Assembly (NCBI GenBank): GCA_002333425.1
Contig: DDBL01000053.1
Location: 1 to 16,043 of the forward strand
Direction of reading: 5' to 3'
DNA length: 16,043 nucleotides
DNA from: Leptospiraceae bacterium UBA2033
GTDB taxonomy: Bacteria; Spirochaetota; Leptospiria; Leptospirales; Leptospiraceae
Shown here: positions 1-7,000 of the stretch, in pieces
How the letters are laid out: each line of letters opens with the position of its first letter
How positions within the stretch are numbered: the first letter of the stretch is position 1
The notes under the pieces: model-generated
The model's database searches: none
Seen by the model: only the letters and a program-made list of their open reading frames with translations
What the model was told of the DNA's origin: nothing
Made by a program: the position numbers and the translations under genes

Positions 1-29
1 TCGAAGGATACTTTTTCTATTAAGCATGG

Positions 30-60
30 ATTCGACAGGCTCGCTAGAGCTACCATGACA
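30..60. repeat. Degenerate intergenic repeat ending in ATGACA
   Basis: The stretch begins ATTCGACAGGCTCGC and ends ATGACA. It resembles the segment at 15921-15953, which begins ATTCGCGACC and also ends ATGACA. Both look like worn copies of an intergenic repeat with TGTCAT/ATGACA ends. The rest of the 5' 174 bases shows no gene that I can support. The resemblance is judged by eye and the middle parts differ. Confidence 0.3.
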
Positions 61-174
61 CCGAAAATCAATCTGGATCGAGTATATTCAACCCCTACGT
101 GAGCATTCATAATCCAAAATTCAAAATTCTTTTTCTACTTGCATTTTCTAATCGAACACGCAAATCTTTACAGT

Positions 175-711
175 ATGACTTTACTCGCAGAAAAATCTGA
201 GCACTTATTGGAATACGATGACTTAAAAGTTCTTCCTAGTGGACATTATGAAATCATTGACGGTGTGAAATTGGACATGTCACCAACTGGATTTTTACAT
301 GGATTAATAGAAGGGAAATTGTTTGATATACTAGAAGCACATCTTTCTAAAAAAGGCTACGTTGCCACAGGCGAAGTTGGAATTTTGATTAGTAGAACTC
401 CACTTCGAGTGCGCGGTGCGGATATTGTCTATATCACCAAAGAATCCTATCCTAAACCACCAGTTGGAATTTTAGAAAAGCCACCTGAGCTTGTAGTCGA
501 AATTCTTTCACCTGCAAATACAACGCAAGAAATGAATGCAAAACTAAAAGACTACCTTTCTATCGGCATTCCCAATATCATCTATGTAGATTCTGAAAAT
601 GAAATTGTGACGAAGTTTCATGCCAACGGCTCTTCTATGATTTACTCTTTCTCTGAAACCTTTGCGATTTATAATGATTTAACAATTAGAATGAGTGAAG
701 TACTTGTTTAA
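175..711 (+). CDS. Uma2 family protein (DUF820, PD-(D/E)XK nuclease-like)
   Basis: The 178-residue product has the Uma2/DUF820 layout: an N-terminal 'HYEIIDG' and 'MSP' block (residues 24-37), then the nuclease-fold residues D83 in 'RGADI', E109 in 'PPELVVEILSP' and K125 in 'AKLKDYL'. This D-E-K order matches the PD-(D/E)XK superfamily and the length is normal for the family. The family is called putative restriction endonuclease, but its biological role is poorly defined. It is often found as scattered multicopy genes in cyanobacteria, spirochaetes and other phyla. An in-frame TTG lies 36 bases upstream at 139. I prefer ATG 175 because the family usually starts a short distance before the 'LEYDDL' block, though neither start has a convincing Shine-Dalgarno site. 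It stands alone ahead of the DUF4178 cassette, with 57 bases between. Confidence 0.85.
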   Translation: MTLLAEKSEHLLEYDDLKVLPSGHYEIIDGVKLDMSPTGFLHGLIEGKLFDILEAHLSKKGYVATGEVGILISRTPLRVRGADIVYITKESYPKPPVGILEKPPELVVEILSPANTTQEMNAKLKDYLSIGIPNIIYVDSENEIVTKFHANGSSMIYSFSETFAIYNDLTIRMSEVLV

Positions 712-732
712 CGATTTTGTTTCATAATTCAG

Positions 733-768
733 TTGACAAAGTAATTTAAAAAGAGAGATTACATTTCA
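733..768 (+). promoter_or_regulatory. Possible promoter before the DUF4178 cassette
   Basis: A perfect consensus -35 hexamer TTGACA lies at 733-738. No good -10 box follows: with an 18-base spacer the hexamer would be GATTAC at 757-762, a poor match to TATAAT. Transcription would then start almost at the ATG at 769. The call rests mainly on the -35 match and on this being the head of an apparent five-gene operon. Confidence 0.3.
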
Positions 769-1395
769 ATGAAAGCCTCTTGTCCATCTTGTGGAGCTGA
801 TGTTCCGTTCAAATCTAGATTTGCGTTTATGGCGGTTTGTAATTATTGCAAATCGACTATTGTACGCCACGACCAGAATTTAGAAACTCTTGGTAAGATG
901 AGCGATATGCCTGCCGATATGAGTCCTTTACAAATTGGCACCACAGGCATTTACGAAAAAGAAAAATTTGAAATCCTAGGCAGACAAAAGATTGGCTATG
1001 AAAATGGAAGTTGGAACGAGTGGTACATTCTTTTCCAAGATGGGACTGACGCTTGGCTTGCGGATGCGCAGGGGTTTCTCATGGTTAGCTTCGAGAATCG
1101 TGGATTTAAGGAATTTCCTGCTGTATCCTCTCTAAAACCTCGCTCTGATATGATGATAGGCAAAACCAGATTTACCGTTGATGATATTAAACAAGTTACC
1201 TGCAAAGGTAGTGAGGGAGAGCTTCCTTTTAAATGTCTAGTCGGACGAAAGTCCACTAGTATTGACCTTGTGGGTAATGGCAGACAGTTCGCCAACTTAG
1301 ATTTTACCGCTGATGAAACTCATTTATTTTTAGGTCGTTATGTGGAAGTTGAAGAATTAGAATTAAAAAATCTTAGACAAGTGGACGGCTGGTAG
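769..1395 (+). CDS. DUF4178 protein with N-terminal zinc ribbon
   Basis: The 208-residue soluble protein starts with a zinc ribbon of two CxxC knuckles (C5/C8 and C24/C27). The DUF4178 core follows, roughly residues 58-110, with the family's signature pattern of 'GR...Y..GSWNEWY' and 'AWLADAQG'. There is no signal peptide or membrane helix, so it should be cytoplasmic. DUF4178 has no established biochemical activity. The gene heads an apparent operon with a second DUF4178 gene, whose GTG start shares one base with this gene's TAG stop. That arrangement suggests translational coupling and a joint function. The purine run AAAAAGAGAGA lies 9-19 bases before the ATG. A role as a cytoplasmic sensor or adaptor for the membrane genes downstream is my inference. 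Confidence 0.88.
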   Translation: MKASCPSCGADVPFKSRFAFMAVCNYCKSTIVRHDQNLETLGKMSDMPADMSPLQIGTTGIYEKEKFEILGRQKIGYENGSWNEWYILFQDGTDAWLADAQGFLMVSFENRGFKEFPAVSSLKPRSDMMIGKTRFTVDDIKQVTCKGSEGELPFKCLVGRKSTSIDLVGNGRQFANLDFTADETHLFLGRYVEVEELELKNLRQVDGW

Positions 1396-2741
1396 TGGAA
1401 GAAACAAAACGTCCTTACGTTAAAACTTTTTCCTGTCCCAATTGTGCTGGTAGTGTAAACATTCGTGCAATTGGTAGTTCGATTAACGTTGTATGTTCTT
1501 ACTGTTCCTCTGTCATCGACACAAACGACGAAAATTACAAAGTAGTCGACACCTTCACAAATAAAATCAAACGCCGGCAAGTAATCGGACTTGGACAGCG
1601 CGGTGAGCTTTATGGAACTCTCTGGGAAGTGATTGGTTACATGGAAAGAGTGGAGCAATCGGGAACTTACACTTGGAGCGAATACTTACTATTTAACCCT
1701 CTCAAGGGATTTCGGTGGCTAACGGAATATGCAGGTCATTGGAGTTTTGTTACTACTCTCAAAGATCATTTAGAAGAACATCCGCCTAACAATCCACTCT
1801 ATGCAAGTTATAAAAACAAGGAATACACCACATTTAGCATTGGCACAGCGACTGTAACTTTTGTTATTGGAGAATTTTACTGGCAAGTTCGTATTGGAGA
1901 GAAGGTAGACATGATAGAGTTTATCTCTCCACCAGAAACATTAACGCTTGAGAAAAATTCCGAAGAGCGCGTCTGGTCTGTTGGTTTATATACAAGCGCA
2001 GAAATTATTAAGAATGCATTCCAAGTAGAAGTTCCGATGCCTTTTCAAAATGGAGTAGCGCCTAATCAACCTTCGCCGCTTGGAATAGAAGCAGTGAATC
2101 AAATTAAGAAATACTGGAAGTATTTCTCTTATGCAATTCTAATCATACAAATGGGCTTTTGCATCGGCAACAAATCCGAAGTTGTTTACAAAGGCAAAAT
2201 GGAATTTACCGCAGGTGATACTCAAAAAACAAAAGTCACACCACAGTTTGAATTAAAAGAAGAAACTACAACTTTGGAAGTTAGTTTCTCCTCTCCAGTC
2301 AGTAACAGTTGGCTTGAGATTGGTGTAGACTTAGTCAACGACGACAATGGAGAGACAGTCGAATTTGAACAAGGAATCGAATACTACTCGGGCACAGACA
2401 GTGACGGAGCTTGGTCAGAGGGTAGCACTTCCACTAGCGAAAAACTTCCTTCGATTTCCAAAGGCAAATACCACTTAAACGTGGAAGTAAGTGGTCCAAC
2501 TCTAGCTACTACGGCTAATGATCCGTTATCCCCTGTCGCCTCCTCTGCCCCAGTCGTTGTGGACGTTGAAGTCAAAACAGGCGGACTTCTTTGGTCTAAT
2601 TTCTTTTTTGCTCTTTTCTTAGTTTCTATTTACCCAATCTTTATTTCTTGGAAACTTCGTAGATTCGAAGTAGCTCGCTGGTCGGAGAGTGACTATTCTC
2701 CTTATAGCTCTTACGATTCTAGTGACGGAGATGACGAATAA
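1395..2741 (+). CDS. Membrane-anchored DUF4178 protein with zinc ribbon and putative extracytoplasmic domain
   Basis: The 448-residue product has an N-terminal zinc ribbon (C14/C17 and C34/C37) and a DUF4178 domain at about 65-180, visible in 'LWEVIGY', 'SEYLLFNP' and 'KGFRWL'. Two hydrophobic helices lie at about 242-257 and 398-418. Between them a region of about 140 residues, rich in Ser, Thr and Asp/Glu and predicted beta strands, would sit outside the cytoplasm if the zinc ribbon is inside. The C-terminal tail (about 430-448) is short and rich in Ser, Tyr and acidic residues. The GTG start overlaps the upstream TAG by one base. The stop overlaps the next small ORF in a TAATG junction, so the gene is embedded in an operon. 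The layout of ribbon, DUF4178, helix, outer domain, helix looks like a transmembrane sensor or scaffold. That role is an inference; no enzyme motif is seen. Confidence 0.85.
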   Translation: MEETKRPYVKTFSCPNCAGSVNIRAIGSSINVVCSYCSSVIDTNDENYKVVDTFTNKIKRRQVIGLGQRGELYGTLWEVIGYMERVEQSGTYTWSEYLLFNPLKGFRWLTEYAGHWSFVTTLKDHLEEHPPNNPLYASYKNKEYTTFSIGTATVTFVIGEFYWQVRIGEKVDMIEFISPPETLTLEKNSEERVWSVGLYTSAEIIKNAFQVEVPMPFQNGVAPNQPSPLGIEAVNQIKKYWKYFSYAILIIQMGFCIGNKSEVVYKGKMEFTAGDTQKTKVTPQFELKEETTTLEVSFSSPVSNSWLEIGVDLVNDDNGETVEFEQGIEYYSGTDSDGAWSEGSTSTSEKLPSISKGKYHLNVEVSGPTLATTANDPLSPVASSAPVVVDVEVKTGGLLWSNFFFALFLVSIYPIFISWKLRRFEVARWSESDYSPYSSYDSSDGDDE

Positions 2742-2881
2742 TGAAACCAAAATACTTTCTAATATATGGAATTTTACTTTGTATCTATCTACTTTTTACG
2801 GGGTATAGAGATATTAGCCTCGGTGGTTTATTTAGCTCAGGCAAATGGGGACCTAAGGGTCATGGTATGCATCATAAATAA
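2741..2881 (+). CDS. Small one-helix membrane protein in the DUF4178/DUF350 operon
   Basis: A 46-codon ORF starts at the ATG that overlaps the upstream stop codon (TAATG) and ends with TAA at 2879-2881. The product has a basic start (MKPK), one hydrophobic helix at about residues 5-20, and a short polar tail rich in Gly, Lys and His (ending 'HGMHHK'). It fills the gap between the large DUF4178 gene and the DUF350 gene almost exactly, which argues that it is real even though it falls below usual length cut-offs. The N-terminus could be a signal anchor with the tail outside. I recognise no named family. It could be a small subunit or regulator of the neighbouring membrane proteins. Confidence 0.7.
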   Translation: MKPKYFLIYGILLCIYLLFTGYRDISLGGLFSSGKWGPKGHGMHHK

Positions 2882-2899
2882 TTTTTTGGGAGATTAATC

Positions 2900-3115
2900 A
2901 TGGAATTAATTAGTTTAAAAAACATCATCAGCGCTTTTCTTTATTCGGGAATCGGACTTGTCGTTCTAGGAATTTCATTTTACCTTTTCGATAAACTCAC
3001 TCCCGGCGAACTTTGGAAAGAAATTGGGGAAAAGAACAATATGCCTCTAGCTGTCACAACTGCCGCCATGATTATTGGTATGGCAATTATCATCGCTGCG
3101 GCAATTCATAGTTAG
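2900..3115 (+). CDS. DUF350 small membrane protein (UPF0719/YjfL-like)
   Basis: The 71-residue product has two membrane helices (about 8-30 and 48-70). They are joined by a conserved-looking loop, 'FDKLTPGELWKEI', followed by 'NMPLAV', which is characteristic of the DUF350 family. Family members such as E. coli YjfL may carry more than one copy of this hairpin unit; this is a single-unit form. A clear Shine-Dalgarno site, GGGAG at 2888-2892, lies 7 bases before the ATG. The gene is 18 bases after the small membrane ORF and 6 bases before the spermidine-synthase-like gene. DUF350 has no proven activity. In E. coli yjfL sits near yjfC, a glutathionylspermidine-synthase homologue, so a link to polyamine chemistry recurs in unrelated neighbourhoods. 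Confidence 0.88.
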   Translation: MELISLKNIISAFLYSGIGLVVLGISFYLFDKLTPGELWKEIGEKNNMPLAVTTAAMIIGMAIIIAAAIHS

Positions 3116-3121
3116 TCTTTA

Positions 3122-4618
3122 ATGTCTTATGTTTTACTTTTTTCTGTATTCGTAATTGCAACTTGTGGACTTGTCTATGAATTAATCGCCGGATCTCTTG
3201 CGAGTTACCTACTCGGTGACTCGATTACCCAATTCTCTACCGTAATTGGCTGTTATTTATTCGCGATGGGAATTGGCTCTTTTCTTTCTAAATATGTTCG
3301 TAAAAATCTAATTGGAGTTTTTATCCAGGTAGAACTTTTGATCGGGCTCGTTGGTGGGTTTTCTGCTTCGATTTTATTTTTATCTTTTGAACATGTTTCT
3401 TCTTTTCGCACCCTACTCTATGCGATGGTTACTATCACAGGAACGTTAGTCGGTCTAGAGATTCCTCTTATGATGCGGATTTTAAAATCTCATTTTGAAT
3501 TTAGCGATCTTGTTTCAAAAGTTTTTACCTTTGACTATATTGGTGCGTTAATCGCCTCCCTACTATTTCCTTTGCTTTTAGTTCCTCATCTGGGACTTGT
3601 TCGCACTGCTTTTTTATTTGGAATTCTAAATGTATTAACAGGAATTTGGACTTTGTATTTATTTGAAAAGGAAGTCCCTTGGCTTAGAACTCTTAAACTT
3701 GCTATGTTTTTGGGTTTACTCTCGTTAGTCGCAGGATTTATTTATTCCGATAGAATTTTAGGTTTTGCGGAAACTTCTAGTTACCCCGACAAAGTGATTT
3801 ACTCCAAGTATTCCAAATACCAACGAATTGTTCTGACCAAATCGAGTGATGACATTCGTTTATTTCTGAACGGCAACTTACAATTTAGCTCTCGGGACGA
3901 ATACCGCTACCACGAAGCCTTGGTTCATTTTGGAATGGCAAGTCTCGAAAGTCCCAAGCGAATTCTGGTGCTCGGTGGTGGAGATGGTCTTGCAGTGCGG
4001 GAAATTCTAAAGTATCCGTCGGTGGAAGAAATTGTTTTAGTTGACTTAGACCCTGCTATTACTGATTTATTTTCCAAACACGAAGCACTGGCTAATTTAA
4101 ACGGCAAATCCCTATTTTCCTCCAAACTCAAAATCTACAACGAAGACGCATTCATCTGGCTAAAATCCAATACAGAAAAGTTTGATTTTATCGCAGTTGA
4201 TTTTCCTGATCCTGGAAATTACTCCGTGGGAAAACTCTACACCAATTCTTTTTACAAACTTCTAAAAAAAGCGTTAGCCGAAACAGGTGTAGGTGTAATC
4301 CAAAGCACATCTCCTTACGTTGCCAAAAAAACTTTTTGGTGTGTGGATAATACTCTGAAATCGGTAGGACTTTTAACCGTACCTTATCATGTCTACGTTC
4401 CCGCTTTTGGAGATTGGGGGTATATTCTCATTTCGAATCGCGAATTTCAAATTCCAGAAAAATTTCCTCCGAATTTAAAATACATCAATACCGAAATTGC
4501 GAAGACTCTTCCTGTATTTCCAAGTGATATGATTGTTGAATCCAAAGAAGTCAATCGTCTCAATAATCAAATTTTAGTTCGACTCTTCGAAGAAGAATGG
4601 GAAGAATATGCGCATTGA
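3122..4618 (+). CDS. Membrane-fused spermidine-synthase-like aminopropyltransferase
   Basis: The 498-residue product joins a hydrophobic N-terminal half, with about six or seven membrane helices between residues 1 and 208, to a C-terminal Rossmann-fold methyltransferase-like domain of the SpeE type. Motifs visible in order are: 'LFLNGNLQFSSRDEYRYHEA' (248-266, the polyamine/decarboxy-SAM binding strand, with Asn where LDG is usual), 'LGGGDG' (284-289, nucleotide loop), 'VDLDP' (307-311, acidic ribose-binding loop) and 'VDFPDP' (359-364, catalytic Asp region), then 'LYTNSFY'. The known soluble SpeE reaction moves an aminopropyl group from decarboxylated SAM to putrescine. The membrane-fused relatives are less well characterised and the true acceptor here is not established. 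It starts 6 bases after the DUF350 stop. No speD (SAM decarboxylase) gene lies in this window, so decarboxy-SAM would have to come from elsewhere. Confidence 0.87.
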   Translation: MSYVLLFSVFVIATCGLVYELIAGSLASYLLGDSITQFSTVIGCYLFAMGIGSFLSKYVRKNLIGVFIQVELLIGLVGGFSASILFLSFEHVSSFRTLLYAMVTITGTLVGLEIPLMMRILKSHFEFSDLVSKVFTFDYIGALIASLLFPLLLVPHLGLVRTAFLFGILNVLTGIWTLYLFEKEVPWLRTLKLAMFLGLLSLVAGFIYSDRILGFAETSSYPDKVIYSKYSKYQRIVLTKSSDDIRLFLNGNLQFSSRDEYRYHEALVHFGMASLESPKRILVLGGGDGLAVREILKYPSVEEIVLVDLDPAITDLFSKHEALANLNGKSLFSSKLKIYNEDAFIWLKSNTEKFDFIAVDFPDPGNYSVGKLYTNSFYKLLKKALAETGVGVIQSTSPYVAKKTFWCVDNTLKSVGLLTVPYHVYVPAFGDWGYILISNREFQIPEKFPPNLKYINTEIAKTLPVFPSDMIVESKEVNRLNNQILVRLFEEEWEEYAH

Positions 4619-4645
4619 TGAGTGGTAAATGATAAAGAAAATGAC

Positions 4646-4681
4646 TTGCCAATTTACTTTAACTAGATAGTAATAAAAACT
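4646..4681 (+). promoter_or_regulatory. Possible promoter for the toxin-antitoxin pair
   Basis: TTGCCA at 4646-4651 and TAGTAA at 4668-4673 are separated by 16 bases. This is a fair match to a sigma-70 type promoter and places the transcript start very near the ATG at 4682. The antitoxin ATG has no Shine-Dalgarno sequence, which fits a leaderless or near-leaderless message. Own-promoter expression is usual for such modules. This is a by-eye match only. Confidence 0.33.
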
Positions 4682-4906
4682 ATGAGCGATAAAAATAGAA
4701 TCACGTCTGATCCAGGAATTATGCTAGGAAAACCAGTTATCAGAGGAACACGAATTACATTAGAATTAATTTTACGTAAACTATCAGAAAAGAATTCTAT
4801 CGAGAAATTATTACAATCCTATCCACACTTGGAGGCTGCTGACATATACGCAGCTTTAAGTTATGCAGCAGATATGCTTGCGAAGGAAGAGCTGATTGCT
4901 AGTTAA
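4682..4906 (+). CDS. DUF433 family antitoxin
   Basis: The 74-residue protein shows the DUF433 signature: 'ITSDPGIMLGKPVIRGTRI' at residues 7-25, followed by a helical region ('IEKLLQSYPHLEAADIYAAL') and an alanine-rich C-terminal helix. DUF433 proteins are winged-helix-like antitoxins, commonly paired with DUF5615 PIN-like toxins. They are expected to bind the module's own promoter and the toxin. The next gene starts inside its last codons, a typical coupled arrangement with the antitoxin first. It is complete and of normal length, with no sign of decay. Confidence 0.87.
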   Translation: MSDKNRITSDPGIMLGKPVIRGTRITLELILRKLSEKNSIEKLLQSYPHLEAADIYAALSYAADMLAKEELIAS

Positions 4907-5267
4907 GATTATCGCAGACGAGAATATAGATGCATATATTATTGAGTCACTACGAAATGAGAATTATGAAGTTTTATCAATTCGAGAAAGTTATAAAGGT
5001 ATTAAAGATATTGAAATTATCGTTATGGCAAATGAAAAAGAATGTTTAATTCTAACAGAAGACAAGGATTTTGGAGAATGGATTTTTTCTCATAAATCAG
5101 AATCGGCTGGGGTAATTTTTCTGAGATATGAAGATAAAGATAAGGAAGAAATAATTTTTGCCGTTAAAAAAATTCTTTCTGAATATGGCGAAAATCTTTA
5201 TGGTAAGTTTAGCGTCGTAACGAAAAATAAAATTCGAATTCGAGACATTATAGATAAGATATTTTAA
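4896..5267 (+). CDS. DUF5615 family PIN-like toxin
   Basis: The 123-residue product has the DUF5615 (PIN-like RNase) pattern: 'ADEN' near the N-terminus (D8, E9), a middle acidic pair at D37/E39, and 'TEDKDFGE' at 54-61, followed by 'GVIFLRYED'. These acidic residues would bind the metal of a PIN nuclease. The start is TTG at 4896, inside the antitoxin gene (11 bases shared). It is supported by a purine-rich Shine-Dalgarno GAAGGAAG at 4882-4889, and there is no ATG before the first conserved motif. The length is normal for the family. The partner is the DUF433 protein just upstream. The stop lies only 3 bases before the next gene, so the toxin is also joined to the oxidoreductase gene downstream. 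RNA cleavage is inferred from the fold family. Confidence 0.84.
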   Translation: MLVKIIADENIDAYIIESLRNENYEVLSIRESYKGIKDIEIIVMANEKECLILTEDKDFGEWIFSHKSESAGVIFLRYEDKDKEEIIFAVKKILSEYGENLYGKFSVVTKNKIRIRDIIDKIF

Positions 5268-5270
5268 TCT

Positions 5271-6878
5271 ATGTACACAAGAAAAGATTTTCTTAAATTC
5301 TCAAGTCTTGCTGGCTTAACATTATTATCCTCTTACTGCGGGTTTAAAAAATTTCTAACTTCTAAAAATTATCCTTTCCCTGTAAAAATCTCCGGTGCGA
5401 ATTTCAAAGTTGGTCATTTACTTAGAACTGGAATTTCGGAAATTCCAAAAGAAACAAAAACTATAGAAACCATAATCGTAGGCGGGGGAATTTCTGGATT
5501 ATCCGCAGGTTGGTATTTGCAAAAGAAAGGTCATACAAATTTTCTAATTCTAGAAATGGATTCGAGTGTTGGCGGAAATTCTAGCTTTGGACAAAATTCC
5601 ACGAGCAAATATCCGTTGGGCGCGCACTACGTCCCTCTCCCTGGAGAAGATGCAAAGTATGTTCGAGAGTTTTTTGAAGAAATCGGAATTATTGAAGGTT
5701 ATAAAAATGGTCTTCCGATTTACAATGAATTTCATCTCTGTAGTGATCCAAACGAACGACTTTTTTTTCAAGGTCTTTGGCAAGAAGGTCTTGTTCCATC
5801 GCGTGGAATTCAACCAGAAGATAAAAAGCAATACAAAGAGTTCTTTAATCTAATCGAATCTTTAAAAACAAAAAAGGGAAATGACGGCAAACCAGTATTT
5901 ACCATTCCTCTTGAGTTTAGTTCTAAAGATAAAGAGTTTTTAGAATTAGACAAACAGAGTATGTTTGATTTTTTACAATCCAAAGGTTGGACTTCTAACT
6001 ACCTGCATTGGTACGTTGAGTATTGCTGTCGGGATGATTACGGTGTTTCTCACAAAAGAGTCTCTGCTTGGGCGGGCTTACACTACTTTGCCTCTCGTGC
6101 AGGTAAGGCTGCCAATGCAGATTCGCAGACAGTTCTCACCTGGGCTGAAGGAAATGGATTTTTAGTAAATAAACTTAGAGAAATAAACCAAGACAAAATT
6201 TTAACAAATGCTCTTACTTATCGAATTATAAAACTAGATGGGAAAAATTTTTCTGTAGATGTTTACAATCCAGAAACTCAAAAGAGTATTCGTTACAAAA
6301 CTAAAAATATCATCTATGCGGCTCCCCGTTTCACTGCTAAAAAAGTAATCCAAGGCTACGAAAATCCGGTAGCGGATACTTTAGAGTATTCTCCATGGCT
6401 CATTGCAAACATTACTCTAAATAAAAAACCTTCTGGAAATGGAGCTCCGCTTTCTTGGGACAATGTGAGTTTTTACAGCCGCTCACTTGGTTACATTGTC
6501 GCAAACCACCAAGACCTAACGACTAACCGCAACCAAGTTGTGATTACATATTATTTACCTCTAGACACAAACGATCCTAAAACAGAAAGACTAACAGCTT
6601 ACAGAAAGGACAAAGAAGACTGGATGGAAATTCTATTACCCGACTTAGAAAAAATGCACCGCGGGATTACAAACGACATTGCCGAGGTAGACCTTTGGAT
6701 CTGGGGGCATGGAATGATTAGCCCCTCGATTGATTATCTCTGGAATGAAAAGAGACAAAAAATGCTTTCCGACTTTCAGGGAATTGAATTCGCTCACTCG
6801 GACATGAGTGGGATTTCGATTTTCGAAGAAGCTCAGTTTCGCGGCGTTGAGGCTGCTAAGAAAATATTAGGAAGATAG
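5271..6878 (+). CDS. FAD-dependent amine-oxidase-like oxidoreductase, putative exported protein
   Basis: The 535-residue product has an FAD-binding Rossmann motif 'VGGGISG' at 70-76 with a terminal acid at E95, then 'GGNS', the arrangement of flavin amine oxidases, phytoene-desaturase-like and protoporphyrinogen-oxidase-like enzymes. The C-terminal flavin-contact segment is visible near 510-535 ('SDMSGISIFEEAQFRGVEAA'). The N-terminus 'TRKDFLKFSSLAGLTLL' resembles a twin-arginine signal, but with Arg-Lys in place of Arg-Arg. A Cys at 23 follows 'LSSY', which is not a standard lipobox. It may therefore be a Tat-exported or membrane-attached periplasmic flavoenzyme. It begins 3 bases after the toxin gene and is followed by a polytopic membrane protein. 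The position near a spermidine-synthase-like gene makes a polyamine or amine substrate attractive, but the sequence does not prove one. Confidence 0.8.
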   Translation: MYTRKDFLKFSSLAGLTLLSSYCGFKKFLTSKNYPFPVKISGANFKVGHLLRTGISEIPKETKTIETIIVGGGISGLSAGWYLQKKGHTNFLILEMDSSVGGNSSFGQNSTSKYPLGAHYVPLPGEDAKYVREFFEEIGIIEGYKNGLPIYNEFHLCSDPNERLFFQGLWQEGLVPSRGIQPEDKKQYKEFFNLIESLKTKKGNDGKPVFTIPLEFSSKDKEFLELDKQSMFDFLQSKGWTSNYLHWYVEYCCRDDYGVSHKRVSAWAGLHYFASRAGKAANADSQTVLTWAEGNGFLVNKLREINQDKILTNALTYRIIKLDGKNFSVDVYNPETQKSIRYKTKNIIYAAPRFTAKKVIQGYENPVADTLEYSPWLIANITLNKKPSGNGAPLSWDNVSFYSRSLGYIVANHQDLTTNRNQVVITYYLPLDTNDPKTERLTAYRKDKEDWMEILLPDLEKMHRGITNDIAEVDLWIWGHGMISPSIDYLWNEKRQKMLSDFQGIEFAHSDMSGISIFEEAQFRGVEAAKKILGR

Positions 6879-6884
6879 TTTGCC

Positions 6885-7000
6885 TGCCACAGAGGCACGG
6901 AGACACAGAGAGTGAATGGGAAATAGATTTACAGAAAGCTTAGCAGATGCTCTAAATTCAATTAAAACAAAAACCTCTGTGACTCAGTGGCTCGGTGGCA
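6885..7000. repeat. 116-bp imperfect inverted repeat overlapping a gene start
   Basis: The left arm (6885-6910, TGCCACAGAGGCACGGAGAC...) and right arm (6975-7000, ...GGCTCGGTGGCA) are inverted copies that match at about 22 of 26 positions. The arms belong to the same family as those at 12404-12601. The element begins 6 bases after the oxidoreductase stop and runs through the first 28 codons of the next gene. It looks like a small non-autonomous element (MITE- or REP-like). No target-site duplication could be assigned with certainty. Confidence 0.65.

Noticed and set aside
5566..5853. Open frames on both strands (95 and 93 codons) within the oxidoreductase gene
   Set aside because: They are out of frame with a clear FAD-binding protein whose motifs continue through the region; composition shadows.
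6885..6912. Possible CRISPR or direct-repeat array from the recurring CCACAGAG motifs
   Set aside because: The copies are few, unevenly spaced and arranged as inverted pairs, without regular spacers; they are dispersed inverted repeats.
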